A stretch of 64,000 nt of DNA from Symsagittifera roscoffensis. Lineage: Eukaryota; Xenacoelomorpha; Acoela; Convolutidae. Position 1 is the first letter of the stretch. Each line of letters starts with the position of its first letter. The position numbers and the translations under genes were made by a program. The notes below the pieces were generated by a model. That model saw only the letters and a program-made list of their open reading frames with translations, had not been told where the DNA came from and did not search any database. The stretch lies in contig NC_087071.1 of NCBI RefSeq assembly GCF_963678635.1, positions 18,661,613-18,725,612 on the forward strand. Reading direction: 5' to 3'. This document shows, piece by piece, positions 1-14,500 of the stretch.

Positions 1-3000
1 TTTGTTGACTAGAGTCACCCAATGAAAAAATTGCTGACGTTAGTCGTCCCATGAGAGTTTTGTTGACAAGAGTCGCCTCATGAGAGTTTTGCTGACTTGG
101 GTTGTCCCATGAGAGGTTTGTTGACAAGAGTCGCCTCATGAGAGTTTTGCTGACTTGAGTTGTCCCATGAGAGGTTTGTTGACTAGAGCCGCCCTATGAG
201 ATTTGTGTTGACTAGAGTCGCCCCATGAGCGTATTGTTGGTTAGCATCTTCCCATCAAGGTTTTATTCACTAGATTCGCCCATGAGAACTTTAATGACTG
301 AAGTCGAGCCATCAAATTTTTGATGACTATAAGCGCCCATGAAAATTTTATTGACTGAAGTCACTCCTTGAGAGCTTTATTGACTACAAACCTAGGAACG
401 CCCCTTGAGATTTGTGTTTGCTTGCGTCGCCCCATGAGAATTTTGTTGACTAAAGTCGCCCTATAAGAGTTTTGTTGATGAGAGTCGCCTCATGAGATTT
501 TCATCGTCTTAATGACAAGAGTCGCCTCATGAGTGTTTCGTTGATGAGAGTCGCCCCATGAGAGTTTTGTTAACAAGAGTCGCCTCATGAGAATTTTGTT
601 GACTTGAGTTGTCCCCTGAGAGTTTTGTTGACTAAAGTCGCCCAATGAGAGTTTTGTTGTTGAGAGTCGCCCCATGAGAGTTTTGTTGTTTCGAGTTGTC
701 CCATGATCGTTTTGTTGACTAGAGTCACCCAATGAAAAAGTTGCTGAAGTTAGTCGTCCCATAAGAGTTCTGTTGACAAAAACCGTCGTATGAAAAATTT
801 GTTGACTAGAAACACCCCATGAGAGTTTTGTTGACAAGAGTCGCCTCATAAGAGTTTTGCTGACTTGAGTTGTCCCATGAGAGGTTTGTTGACTAGAGCC
901 ACCCCATGAGATTTGTGTTGACTAGAGTCACCCCATGAGCGTATTGTTGATTTGCATCTTCCCATGAAGGTTTTGTTCACTAGATTCGCCCATGAGAATT
1001 TTAATGACTGAGTCGAGCCATCAAACTTTTGATGTCTATAAGCGCCCATGAAAATTTTATTGACTGAAGTCACTCCTTGAGAGTTTTATTGACTAGAAAC
1101 GCCCCTTGAGATTTGTGTTACTTTGCGTCGCCCCATGAGAGTTTTGTTGACTAAAGTCGCCTCATGAAAGTTTTGTTGATGAGAGTCACCCCATGAGAGT
1201 TTTGTTAACAATAGTCGCCTCATGAGAGTTTTGTTGACTTGAGTTGTCCCATGAGAGTTTTGTTGACTAGAGTCGCCCAATGAAGGTTTTGTTGACTCAA
1301 ATCATCGTATGAGAATTTTGTTGACAGGAGTCGCCCCATGAGAGTTTTGTTGACTAGAGTCGCCCTACGGAAAAATTGCTGACGTGAGTCGTCCCATAAG
1401 AGTTCTGTTGACAATGATCACCCAATGAGCGTTCTGTTGAAAAAAATCGTCGTATGGTGTTTTGTTGACAAGAGTCGTCCAATAAAAGTTTTGCTGACTT
1501 GACTCGCGCCTTGAGAGTTTTGTGACTAGTTTAGCACCGTAAGAGTGTTGTTGCCTAGAGTCGCCCCATGAGAGTTTTGTCGACTAGAGCTGCCCCATGA
1601 GATTTTCATTGTGGTGTTGACAAGAGTCGCCTCATGAGAGTTTTGTTGACTTGAATTGTCCCATGTGAGTTTTGTTGACTAGAGTCGCTCAATGAAGATT
1701 TTGTTGACTCAAATCGTCGTATGAGAATTTTGTTGAAGGAGTCGCCCCAAAGAATTTTGTTAACAAGAGTCGCCCCATGGAAAAATTGCTGACGTGAGTC
1801 GTCCCATAAGAGTTCTGTTGACAATGGTCACCCAATGAGCGTTCTGTTGAAAAAAATCGTCGTATGAAATTTTTGTTGACTAGAGTCGCCCAATAAAAGT
1901 TTTGCTGACTTGACTTGCCCCTTGACAGTTTTGTGACTAGTTGCGCCCCATGAGAGTGTTTCTGTCTGAAGTCGCCCCATGAGTTTTTTCGACTAGAATC
2001 GCGCAATGAGAACTATGTTGTCAAAAATCATCGTATGGGAGATTTGTTGATTAGAATCGCCCCATGAGAGTTTTGTTGACTAGAGTCGCCCCATGAGAGT
2101 TTTGTCGACTAGAGCTGCCCCATGAGAATTTTGTTGACTAAAGTCGCCCTATAAGAGTTTTGTTGATGAGAGTCGCCTCATGAGATTTTCATCGTCTTAA
2201 TGACAAGAGTCGCCTCATGAGAGTTTTGTTGACTCGAGTTGTCCCATGAGAGTTTTGTTGACTAGAGTCGCCCAATGAAGGTTTTGTTGACTAGAGTAGA
2301 CTCATGGAAAATTTGCTGACGTGAGTCGTCCCATAAAAATTCTGTTGACTATGGTCACCCAATGATCGTTCTGTTGAAAAAAATTGTCGTATGAAAGTTT
2401 TGTTGAGTAGAGTCGCCCAAAAAATTTTTGCTGACTTGACTCGCCCCTTGAGATTTTTGAGACTAGTTTCGCACCGTAAGAGTCTTGTTGACTAGAGTCG
2501 CCCAATGAGAGTTTTGTTGACTAGACTCACCCCATGAAAGTGTTGCTGTCTAGAGTCGCCCCAAGAGTTCTTTTGACTAGAATCGCCAAATGAGAGTTTT
2601 AATGACTGAAATCATCGTATTAGACTTTTGTTGACTAAAATCGCCCCATGAAAGTTTTGTTGAAAGAGTCGCTGCATGAGATTTGTGTTGATTACAGTCG
2701 CACTATGAAAGTTTTGTTGACTAGAGCTTCCCCATGAGAGTTTTGTTGACTAAAGTCGCCCTATGAGAGTTTTGTTGATGAGAGTCGCCCCATGGGAGAC
2801 CTGTTGTTTTGTTGACAAAATGAGAGTTTTTTTGACTTGAGTTGTCCCATGAGAGTTTGTTGACTAGAGTCGCTCCATGAAAAAATAGCTGACGTCAATC
2901 GTCCCATAAGAGTTCTGTTGACTAGAGTCACCCAATGAGCGTTCTGTTGACAAAAATTGTCGTATAAAAGTTTTGTTGACTAGAGTCGCACCATGAAAAT

Positions 3001-3451
3001 TTTGCTGACTTGACTCGCCCCTTGAGGGTTTTGTTGACTAGAGTCGACTCATGAGATTTGAATGACTAGAGTCATCCCGTTAGAGTTCTGTTGACTAGAG
3101 TCACCCAATGAGCGTTCTGTTGACAAAAATCGTCGTATGAAAGTTTTGCTGACTAGAGTCATCCCATAAGAGTTCTGTTGACTAGAGTCCCCCAATGAGC
3201 GTTCTGTTGACAAAAATTGTCGAATAAAAGTTTTGTTGACTAGAGTCGCACCATGAAAATTTTGCTGATTTGACTCGCCCCTTGAGGGTTTTGTTGACTA
3301 TTGTCGACCCATAAAAAATTGCTGATGTTGGTCGAACCAAGAGAATTTTGCTGTCTTGAGTCGCCCTTTGAGAGTTTTCTTGACTAGAGTCACCTCGTGA
3401 GCGTTTTTTTGATTAGCATCCTCCCATGAAGGTTTTGTTTACTAAGGTCGC

Positions 3452-3490
3452 TTGACTTCAGTCAATGAGAAATTTATTGACTGAAGTCAA
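3452..3490. repeat. Perfect hairpin variant in satellite (copy 1)
   Basis: Within the array a derived monomer pair forms a perfect inverted repeat: arm TTGACTTCAGTCAAT at 3452-3466, 9-bp loop, arm ATTGACTGAAGTCAA at 3476-3490. The ordinary monomer lacks this symmetry. Copies follow at 3892-3930 and 4161-4199. Confidence 0.9.
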
Positions 3491-3891
3491 GCCATCAGAG
3501 TTCAGTTCTTTGTAAGAGCCCATGACATTTTTAATGACTGGAGTCACTCCTTGAGAGTTCTATTGACAAGAAACGCCCCCTGAAACTTGTGTTGTCTAGA
3601 GTCGACCCAAGAGAGTTTTTGTGACAAGAGTCGCCCCAGAAAGTTTGTTGAATAGAGTTGCCCATGAGAGTTTTCTTGACTAAAGTCGCCCGATGAGAGT
3701 TTTGTTGACTAGAGTCGGCAAAGGAAAATGTTTCTGACCTGACTCGCCCCTTGAGAGTTTTGTTGACTAGAGTCGACTCATGAGATTTGATTGACTAGAG
3801 TCGCCCCGTGAGAGTTTTCTTGACAAGAGTCGCCACATGAGCGTTTTGTTGATTAGCATCTTCCCATGAAGGTTTTGTTCACTAAGGTCGC

Positions 3892-3930
3892 TTGACTTCA
3901 GTCAATGAGAAATTTATTGACTGAAGTCAA
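3892..3930. repeat. Perfect hairpin variant in satellite (copy 2)
   Basis: Same 15-bp perfect arms and 9-bp loop as at 3452-3490, 440 bp downstream, within a locally duplicated block. Confidence 0.9.
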
Positions 3931-4160
3931 GCCATCAGAGTTCAGTTGTTTGTAAGCGCCCATGAAAGTTTTAATGACTGGAGTCACTCCTTGAGAGTTC
4001 TATTGACAAGAAACGCCCCCTGAAACTTGTGATGTCTAGAGTCGCCCCATGAGAGTTTTGTTGAATAGAGTTGCCTATGAGAGTTTTCTTGACTAAAGTC
4101 GCCACATGAGCGTTTTGTTGATTAGCATCTTCCCATGAAGGTTTTGTTCACTGAGGTCGC

Positions 4161-4199
4161 TTGACTTCAGTCAATGAGAAATTTATTGACTGAAGTCAA
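4161..4199. repeat. Perfect hairpin variant in satellite (copy 3)
   Basis: Third copy of the 15-bp perfect inverted repeat, 269 bp after copy 2. Later parts of the array contain related monomers without the full palindrome. Confidence 0.9.
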
Positions 4200-4647
4200 G
4201 CCATCAGAGTTTTGTTGACTGTAAGCGCCCATGAAAGTTTCAATGACTGGAGTCACTTTTTGAGAGTTATATTGACTAGAAATACCACCTGAAGTTTGTC
4301 TTGTCTATAATCGCCCCGTGAGAGTTTTGTTGACTAGAGTTGCCCCATGAGAGTTTTCTTGACTAAAGTCGCCCTATGAGAGTTTTTTTGATGAGAGTCG
4401 CCCCAAAAGAGTTTTTTTGACAAGAGTCGCCCCAGATAGTTTGTTGACTTGAGTTGTCCCATGAAAGTTTTACTGGCTAGAGTCGCCCAATGAAAATTTT
4501 GTTGACTATAATCGTCGTATGAGAGTTTTGTTGACTAAGTCTTCCCATGAAAAAATAGCTGACGTGAGTCATCCCATAAGAGTGATGTTGAGTCGAATCA
4601 CGCAAAGAGCGTTCTATTGACTAAAGTTCAGACAACATCAGAGTTTT

Positions 4648-6441
4648 GTTGACCAGAGTTGCCCCATGAAATAATTGCTGACGTGAGTTGTCCCAAGAAA
4701 GTCTGGCTGACTTGAATCGCTTCATGAGAATTTTGTTGACTAGAGTCGCTTAACGAGAGTGTTTTTGACTAAAATCGTCACATTAGAGTTTTGTTGACTA
4801 GAGTCGCCCCATCAGAGTTTTGTTGACTACAGTCGACCCATGAGAAAACTGCTGATGTGAGTCACCCCAAGAGAACTTTACTGTCTTGAGTCGCCCTGAG
4901 AGAGTTTTGATGACCAGAGTCGACCAATGAGATTTTTGCTGACTAAAGTTGTCGCTTGAGTGTTTCGTTGAATAGAGTCATCACATGAAGGTTTTGCTTA
5001 CTAGAGTCGCGCCGTGGGAGTTTTGTTGACTTAAGTCGCTTCATCAGATTTTTGTTGACTATAACCGTCTCATAAATTTTTTGTTGACTAGAGTCACTCC
5101 ATGAGAGTTTTGTTGACTAGAGTTGCTCCTGAAAAATTTACTGACTTGAGTCGCCCCAAGGGAGTTTTGTTGACTAGCGTCGCCCCATGAGAGTTTTGTT
5201 GACTAAAGTCGTTCAATGAGGGTTTTATTGAATGAAGTCGCTCCGAGAGACTTTTGTTGAGTAGAGTCGTTGCATGAGAGTTATGTTGACTAAAGTCGTT
5301 CACTGAGAAATGTATTGACCAATGTCGCTCCATGAGAGTTTTCTTGACTAGAATCGCCCCCTGAACGTTTTGTTGAGTAGAGTCGCCACATGAGAAGTTT
5401 GTTGGCTAGAGTCGCCCGGTGAAAAAATTACTGACGTGAGTCATCCCATTAGAGTTATGTTGAGTAGAGTCGCCCAATGAGCGTTCTATTGACTAAAATT
5501 GTCGTAGGAAAGTTTTGTTGACTAGAGAGTGCCAATGAGAGTTTTGTTGACAAGAGTTGCCCCATGAAATAATTGCTGACGTGAGTTGTCCCAAGAAAGT
5601 CTTGCTGACTTGAATCGCTTCATGAGAATTTTGTTGACTAGAGTCGCTTAACGAGAGTGTTTTTGACTAAAATCGTCACATTAGAATTTGTTGACTAGAG
5701 TCGCCCCATCAGAGTTTTGTTGACTACAGTCGACCCATGAGAAAATTGCTGATGTGAGTCACCCTAAGAGAACTTTACTGTCTTGAGTCGCCCTGAGAGA
5801 GTTTTGATGACCAGAGTCGACCAATGAGATTTTTGTTGACTAAAGTTGTCGCTTGAGTGTTTCGTTGAATAGAGTCTTCACATGAAGGTTTTGCTTACTA
5901 GAGTCGCGCCGTGGGAGTTTTGTTGACTTAAGTCGCTTCATCAGATTTTTGTTGACTATAACCGTCTCATAAATTTTTTGTTGACTAGAGTCACTCCATG
6001 AGAGTTTTGTTGACTAGAGTTGCTCCTGAAAAAATTACTGACTTGAGTCGCCCCAAGGGAGTTTTGTTGACTAGCGTCGCCCCATGAGAGTTTTGTTGAC
6101 TAAAGTCGTTCAATGAGGGTTTTATTGAATGAAGTCGCTCCGAGAGACTTTTGTTGAGTAGAGTCGTTGCATGAGAGTTATGTTGACTAAAGTCGTTCAC
6201 TGAGAAATGTATTGACCAATGTCGCTCCATGAGAGTTTTCTTGACTAGAATCGCCCCCTGAACGTTTTGTTGAGTAGAGTCGCCACATGAGAAGTTTGTT
6301 GGCTAGAGTCGCCCGATGAAAAAATTACTGACGTGAGTCATCCCATTAGAGTTATGTTGAGTAGAGTCGCCCAATGAGCGTTCTATTGACTAAAATTGTC
6401 GTAAGAAAGTTTTGTTGACTAGAGAGGGCCAATGAGAGTTT
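4648..6441. repeat. Higher-order repeat: two 897-bp units
   Basis: The block starting near 4648 (GAGTTGCCCCATGAAATAAT then GTGAGTTGTCCCAAG) is repeated 897 bp later starting near 5545, with only scattered differences. 897 is two short of 31 monomers (899), so the unit holds about 31 monomers with small indels. Confidence 0.85.
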
Positions 6442-7722
6442 TGTTGACAAGAGTCTCCCAATGAAAGTTTCCCTGACTTGAATCGCTCCTTGAGAGTGTT
6501 GTTGACTAGATTCGCCCCATGAGAGTTCTCTTGACTAGAGTTGCACAATGGGCGTTTTGTTGACTAGAGTTGCCCCATGAAATAATTGCTGTCGTGAGTC
6601 GTCCCAAGAAAGTTTTGTTGACTAAAATCGTCCCATGAGTGTTTTGTAGGCTAGAGTTGCCCCATGAGAGTGTTGCTGTCTAGAGTCGCCCCAAGAGTTC
6701 TTTTGACTAGAATCGCCCCATGAGAGTTTTGTTGACTAGAGTCGCTCCATGATATTTGTGTTTACTAGAGTCGCTCCACGAGAGTTTTGTTGACTAGTGT
6801 CTCTCCATGAGAGTTTTCTTGACTAGAATCGCCCCCTGAAAGTTTTGTTGAGTAGAGTCGCCACATGAGAAGTTTGTTGGCTAGAGTCGCCCCATGAAAA
6901 AATTACTGACGTGAGTCACCCCATTAGAGTTATGTTGAGTAGAGTCACCCAATGAGCGTTCTGTTGACCAAAAATTGTAAGAAAGTTTTGTTGACTAGAG
7001 AGGCCTATCAGATTTTTGTTGACTAGAGTCTCCCAATGAAAGTTTCCTTGACTTGAATCGCTCCTTGAGAGTGTTGTTGACTAGAGTCGCCCCATGAGAG
7101 TTCTCTTGACTAGAGTCGCACAATGGGCGTTTTGTTGACTAGAGTTGCCCCATGAAATAATTGCTGTCGTGAGTCGACCAATGAAAATTTTGTTGACTAA
7201 AATCGTCCCATGAGTGTTTTGTAGGCTAGAGTTGTCCCATGAGAGTGTTGAGGTCTAGAGTCGCCCCAAGAGTTCTTTTGACTAGAATCGCCCAATGAGA
7301 TTTTTGTTGACTTAAATCAGCGTATGAGAGTTTTGTTGACTAGAATCGGCCCATGAGAGTTTTGTTGACTAGAGTCGCTCCATGATATTTGTGTTGACTA
7401 GAGTCACTCCACGAGAGTTTTGTTGACTAGTGTTGCCCCAATGAAAGTTTTGCTGACTTGACTCGCCTCTTGAGAAGTTTGTGACTCGATTCGCACCGCG
7501 TGAGAGTGTTGTTGACTAGAGTCGCCCAATGAGAGATTCGTTGACTAGAGCCGACTCATGAGATTTGAATGACTAGAGCCGCCCCGTGAGTGTTTTCTTG
7601 ACTAGCATCTTTCTGAGCATTTTGTTGATTAGCATCTTCCCATGAAAGTTTTGTTCACTAAGATCGCCCATGTGACTTTTTTTGACTGAAGTCAAGCCAT
7701 CATGTAAGCGCCCATGAAATTT

Positions 7723-8520
7723 TTAACGACTGGAGTCACCCTGTGAGAGTTTTCTTGACAAGAGTCTCCACGTAAGCGTTTTGTTGATTAGCATTTTCCC
7801 ATGTAGGTTTTGTTCATTAAGATCGCCCATGTGTCTTTTTTTGACTGAATTCAAGCCATCAGAGTTTTGTTGACTGTAAGCGCCCCTGAAAGTTTTAATG
7901 ACTGGAGTCACTCTTTGAGAGTTTTATTAACGAGAAACACCCCTAAAAATTGTGTTGTCTAGAGTCGCCCCATGAGAGTTTTGTTGAATACAGTTGCCCT
8001 GAGAGTTTTATTGACTAAAGTCGCCCGATGAGAGTTTTGTTGATGAGAGTCGCCCCATGAGGTTTTTTTTATGACAAAATTCGCCCCATGAGAATTCTGT
8101 TGACTAGAGTTGCCCCATGAGAGTTTTCTTGAAAAGAGTCGCTTCATGAGAGTTTGTTGACTTCAGTTTTCCCATGAAAGTAATTTTGGCTTGAGTCGCC
8201 CAATGAAAGTTTTGTTGACTAAAAGCGTCGTATGAGAGTTTTGTTGACTAGAGTCGCCCCATGAAAAAATTGCTGACGTGAGTCATCCCATAAGATTGAT
8301 TTTGAGAAGAGTCACCCAATGAGCGTTCTGTTGACTAAAATTGTCGTATCAAAGCTTTGTTGACTAGAGACGCCCCATTAGAGTTTTGTTGACTAGAGTC
8401 GCCCAACGAAAGGTTCCCTGACTTGAATCACCCCTTGAGAGTTTTGTTAACGAGAGTCGCCCCATGAGAGTTTTTTCAACAAGAGTCGCCTTATGAGATT
8501 TTGTTGACTTGAGTTGTCCC
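7723..8520. repeat. Long-range satellite duplication, copy A
   Basis: A run of distinctive monomers here recurs at about 12482-13280, 4756 bp (164 x 29) away, with few changes. This points to unequal exchange or amplification of multi-kilobase blocks inside the array. Confidence 0.8.
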
Positions 8521-11500
8521 ATGAAAATTTTTTTAATGGCTAGAGTCGCCCAATGAAAGTTTTGTTGACTAAAATTGTCGTATGAGAGTTTTGCTGACTA
8601 GAGTCGCCCCACGAAAAAATTGCTGACGTGAGTCATCCCATAAGAGTGATTTTGAAGAGAGTCACCCAATGAGCATGCTGTTTACTAAAATTGTCTTTTG
8701 AAAGTTTTGTTGACTAGAGACGCCCCAGTAGAGTTTTGTTGACTAGAGTCGCCCAATGAAAGTTTCACTGACTTGAATCACCCCTTGAGAGTTTTATTGA
8801 CAGGGTTCGCATCATGAGAGTGTTGTTGACTAAAGTCGCCCCATGAGAGTTCTCTTGACTAGAGTTGCACCATGAAATATTTGCTGACTTTAGTCGTCCC
8901 AAAAAAGTTTTGCTGACTTGGTTCCATTCATGAGAATTTTGTTGACTAGAGTCACCCAACGAGTGTGTTATTGACCAAAATCGTCGTATGAGAGTTTTGA
9001 TGACTAAAATTGTCGTAAGAGAGTTTTGTTGACTAGAGTCGCCCCGTGAGAGTTTTGTTGACTAGAGTTACCCCATGAAATATTTGCTGACGTGAATCGT
9101 CCCAAGAATGTTTTGCTGACTTCAATAGCCTCATGAGAATTTTGTTGACTAGAGTCGCCCAATGAAAGTTTCACTGACTTGAATCACCCCTTGAGAGTTT
9201 TATTGACAGGGTTCGCATCATGAGAGTGTTGTTGACTAAAGACGCCCCATGAGAGTTCTCTTGACTAGAGTTGCACCATGAAATAATTGCTGACTTGAGT
9301 CGTCCCAAAAAAGTTTTGCTGACTTGGTTCCATTCATGAGAATTTTGTTGACTAGAGTCACCCAACGAGTGTGTTATTGACCAAAATTGTCGTATGAGAG
9401 TTTTGTTGACTAAAATTGTCGTAAGAGAGTTTTGTTGACTAGAGTCGCCCCGTTAGAGTTTTGTTGACTAGAGTTACCCCATGAAATATTTGCTGACGTG
9501 AATCGTCCCAAGAATGTTTTGCTGACTTCAATAGCCTCATGAGAATTTTGTTGACTAGAGTCGCCCAACGAGAGTGTATTTGACTAAAATCGTCACATGA
9601 GAGTTTTGTTGACTAGAGTCGCCCCATCAGAGCTTTGTTGAATATAGTCGACCCATGAGAAAATTGCTGATATGAGTCGCCCCCAGAGAATTTCATTGTC
9701 ATGAGCCGCCCCAAGAGATTTTTGATGACTAGAGTCGACCAATGAGATTTTTGTTGACTAAAGTTGTCGCTTGAGTGTTTCGTTGAATAGAGTCTTCACA
9801 TGAAGGTTTTGCTTACTAGAGTCGCGCCGTGGGAGTTTTGTTGACTTAAGTCGCATCATCAGATTTTTGTTGACTATAACCGTCTCATGAAAGTTTTGTT
9901 GACTAGAGTCACACCATGAGAGTTTTGTTGACTAGAGTTGCTCCTGAAAAAAAACTGACTTGAGTCGCCCCAAGGGATTTTTGCTGACTAAAGTCGTTCA
10001 CTGAGAGTTTTTTTTGACAAAAGTCGCTGCATGAGAGTTTTGTTGAGTAGAGTCGCCACATGAGAGGTTTGTTGACTAGAATCGCCCCATGAAAAAATTA
10101 CTGACGTGAGTCATCCCACTAGAAATATGTTGAGTAGAGTCACCCAATGAGCGTTTTGTTGACTAAAATTGTCGTATGAAAGTTTTGTTGACTAGAGTCG
10201 CACCATGAGAGTGTTGGTTGTTGACTAGAGTCGCCCCATGAGAGTTTTGTTGACTAGAGTTGCCCCATGAAATAATTGCTGACGTTGGTCGTCCAAAGCT
10301 AGTTTTTGCTGACTTGAATCGCCTCATGAGAAATTTGTTGACTAGAGTCGCCCAACGAGAGTGTTGTTGGCTATAGTCGCTGCATAAGAGTTCTCTTGAC
10401 TAGAGTCGCACAATGGGAGTTTTGTTGACTAGAGTTGCCCCATGAAATAATTGCTGTCGTGAGTCGTCCCAAGAAAGTTTTGCTGACTTGAATCGCCTCA
10501 TGAGAGTTTTGTTGACTAGAGTCGCACCATGAGAGTGTTGTTGACTAGAGACGCCCCATGAGAGTTTTGTTGACTAGAGTTGCCCCATGAAATAATTGCT
10601 GACGTTGGTCGTCCCAAGCTAGTTTTTGCTGACTTGAATCGCCTCATGAGTAATTTGTTGACTAGAGTCGCCCAACGAGAGTGTTGTTGACTATAGTCGC
10701 TGCATAAGAGTTATGTTAACTAGAGTCATCAATGAGAGTTTTGTTGACTAGAACCTTCCCATGAGGGTTCTGTTACTATGAGTGTTTTCCCATGAGGGTT
10801 TTGGCCCAATGGGAGCTTTGTTGAGTAAAGTAGCGCCATCAGGTTTTTGTTGAAATTATGTGCCTCTTGAAAGTTTTGTTGACTAGTGTCACTCCTTGTT
10901 TGTCTGGTTGACTAGAGTCCCTCAATAAGAGTTTTGTTGACTAGCGTCGCCCCATGAGATTTGTTGACTAGAGTCGCCTCATTAGGTTTTGTTGACTAAA
11001 GTCGTTCAATGAGGGTTTTATTGAATAAAGTCGCTCCGAGAGATTTTTGTTGAGTAGATTTGCCGCATGAGAGTTTTGTTGACTAAAGTGGTTCACTGAG
11101 AGTTTTATTGACTAATGTCGCTCCATGAGAGGTTTCTTGACTAGAATCGCCACTTGAGAGTTTTGTTGAGTAGAGTCGCCACATGAGAAGTTTGTTGGCT
11201 AGAATCGCCCCACGAAAAAATTACTGACGTGAGTCGTCCCATTAGAGTTATGTTGAGTAGAGTCACCCAATGAGCGTTCTGTTGACTAAAATTGTCGTAA
11301 GAAAGTTTTGTTGACTAGAGAGGGCCTATGAGAGTTTTGTTTACTAGAGTCTCCCAATGAAAGTTTCCCCGACCTGAATCGCCGCTTGAGAGTGTTGTTG
11401 ACTAGAGTCGCCCCATGAGAGTTATCTTGAATAGAGTCGCACAATGGGAGTTTTGTTGACTAGAGTTGCCCCATGAAATAATTGCTGTCGTGAGTCGTCC

Positions 11501-12481
11501 CAAGAAAGTTTTGCTGACTTGAATCGCCTCATGAGAGTTTTGTTGACTAGAGTCGCTCAATGAGAGTTTTATTGACTAAAATCGTCAGATGAGAGTTTTG
11601 TTGACTAGAGTCGCCCCATCAGAGTTTTGTTGACCATAGACGACCCATGAAAAAAATGCTGATGTAAGTCGCCCCAGAGAACTTTGCTTTCTTGAGTCGC
11701 CCATGGAAGTTTTGATAACAAGAGTCGGCCAATGAGAGTTTTGATGACTAAACTCGTCCCATGAGTGTTTTGTAGGCTAGAGTCGCCCCATGAGAGTGTT
11801 GCTGTCTAGAGTCGCCCCAAGAGTTATTTTGACTAGAATCGCCCAATGAGAGTTTTGTTGACTTAAATCATCGTATGAGGGTTTTGTTGACTAGAATCGC
11901 CCCATGAGAGTTTTGTTGACTAGAGTCGCTCTATGATATTTGTGTTGACTAGTGTCACCCAATGAAAGTTTTGCTGACTTGACTCGCCTCTTGAGAAGTT
12001 TGTGACTAGATTCGCACCGTGAGAGTGTTGTTGACTAGAGTCGCCCAATGAGAGATTCGTTGACTAGAGTCGACTCATGAGATTTGAATGACTAGAGCCG
12101 AGGCGTGAGAGTTTTCTTGACCAGCATCTTTCTGAGCGTTTTGTTGGTTAGCATCTTCCCATGAAGGTTTTGTTCACTAAGATCGCCCATGTGACTTTTT
12201 TTGATTGAAGTCAAGCCATCAGAGTTTTTGTTGACTGTAAGCGCCCATGAAATTTTTAAGGACTGGAGTCACTCCTTGATAGTTTTATTGACTAGAAACC
12301 CCCCTGAAATTGTTGTTGACTAGAGTCGCCCCATGACAGTTTTGTTTAGAGTTGTCCCATGAAAGTTTTCTTGACTAAAGTCTCCCTATGAGAGTTTTGT
12401 TGATGAGAGTCGCCCAATGAGAGTTGTTTTAACAAGAGTCGCCTCATGAGAGTTTTGTTGATTAGAGTCGACTCTGAGATT

Positions 12482-13280
12482 TTAATGACTAGAGCCGCCC
12501 CGTGAGAGTTTTCTTAAGAGTCGCCACGTGAGCAATTTGTTGATTAGCATTTTCCCATGTAGGTTTTGTTCATTAAGATCGCCCATGTGTCTTTTTTTGA
12601 CTGAATTCAAGCCATCAGATTTTTGTTGACTGTAAGCGCCCCTAAAAGTTTTAATGACTGGTGTCACTCTTTGAGAGTTTTATTAACGAGAAACACCCCT
12701 AAAAATTGTGTTGTCTAGAGTCGCCCCATGAGAGTTTTGTTGAATACAGTTGCCCTGAGAGTTTTATTGACTAAAGTCGCCCGATGAGAGTTTTGTTGAT
12801 GAGAGTCGCCCCATGAGGTTTTTTTTATGACAAAAATCGCCCCATGAGAATTCTGTTGACTAGAGTTGCCCCATGAGAGTTTTCTTGAAAAGAGTCGCTT
12901 CATGAGAGTTTGTTGACTTCAGTTTTCCCATAAAAGTAATCTTGGCTTGAGTCGCCCAATGAAAGTTTTGTTGACTAAAAGCGTCGTATGAGAGTTTTGT
13001 TGACTAGAGTCGCCCCATGAAAAAATTGCTGACGTGAGTCATCCCATAAGAATGATTTTGAGAAGAGTCACCCAATGAGCGTTCTGTTGACTAAAATTGT
13101 CGTATCAAAGCTTTGTTGACTAGAGACGCCCCATGAGAGTTTTGTTGACTAGAGTCGCCCAACGAAAGGTTCCCTGACTTGAATCGCCCCTTGAGAGTTT
13201 TGTTAATGAGAGTCGCCCCATGAGAGTTTTTTCAACAAGAGTCGCCTTATGAGATTTTGTTGACTTGAGTTGTCCCATGA
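12482..13280. repeat. Long-range satellite duplication, copy B
   Basis: Counterpart of 7723-8520. The order of variant monomers is preserved, including the TTTTTTTATGACAAAA variant (near 8070 and 12829). Confidence 0.8.
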
Positions 13281-14500
13281 AATCTTTTTTATGGCTAGAG
13301 CCGCCCAATGAAAGTTTTGTTGACTAAAATTGTCGTATGAGAGTTTTGCTGACTAGAGTCGCCCCACGAAAAAATTGCTGACGTGAGTCATCCCATAAGA
13401 GTGATTTTGAAGAGATTCACCCAATGAGCGTGCTGTTTACTAAAATTGTCGTTTGAAAGTTTTGTAGACTAGAGACGCCCCAGTAGAGTTTTGTTGACTA
13501 GAGTCGCCCAATGAAAGTTTTGTTGACTAAAATTGTCGTATGAGAGTTTTGCTGACAAGAGTCGCCCCTTGAGAGTTTTGTTGACTAGAGTCGCCCAATG
13601 AAAGTTTCCCTGACTTGAATTGCCCCTTGAGAGTTTTGTTGATGAGAGTCGCCCCATGAGAGTTTTTTCAACAAGAATCGCCTCATGAGATTTTGTTGAC
13701 TTGAGTTGTCCCATGAAAATTTTATTGGCTAGAGTCGCCCAATGAAAGTTTTGTTGACTAAACTTGTCGTATGAGAGTTTTGCTGACTAGAGTCGCCCCA
13801 CGAAACAATTGCTGACGTGAGTCATCCCATAAGAATGATTTTGAGTAGAGTCACCCAATGAGCGTGCTGTTTACTAAAATTGTCGTATGAGTGTTTTGTT
13901 GACTAGAGACGCCCCAGTAGAGTTTTGTTGACTAGAGTCGCCCAATGAAAGTTTAACTGACTTGAATCGCCCCTTGAGAGTTTTATTGACAGGGTTCGCA
14001 CCATGAGAGTGTTGTTGACTAAAGACGCCCCATGAGAGTTCTCTTGACTAGAGTTGCACCATGAAATAATTGCTGACGTGAGTCGTCCCAAAAAAGTTTT
14101 GCTGACTTGATTCCATTCATGAGAATTTTGTTGACTAGAGTCACCCAACGAGTGTGTTATTAACCAAAATCGTCATATGAGAGTTTTGTTGACTAAAATC
14201 GTCGTAAGAGAGTTTTGTTGACTAGAGTTCCCAGGAAATAGTTGCTCACCCCATGAAATATTTACTGACGTGAGTCGTCCCAAGAAAGTTTTGCTGCCTT
14301 GAATCGCCTCATGAGAATTTTGTTGACTAGAGTCGCCCAACGAGAGTGTAATTGACTAAAATCGTCACATGAGAGTTTTGTTGAAAGAGTCGCCCCATCA
14401 GAGCTTTGTTGAATATAGTCGACCCATGAGAAAATTGCTGATGTGAGTCACCTCCAGAGAATTTTGATGCCATGAGCCGCCCCAATAGTTTTTTGATGAC

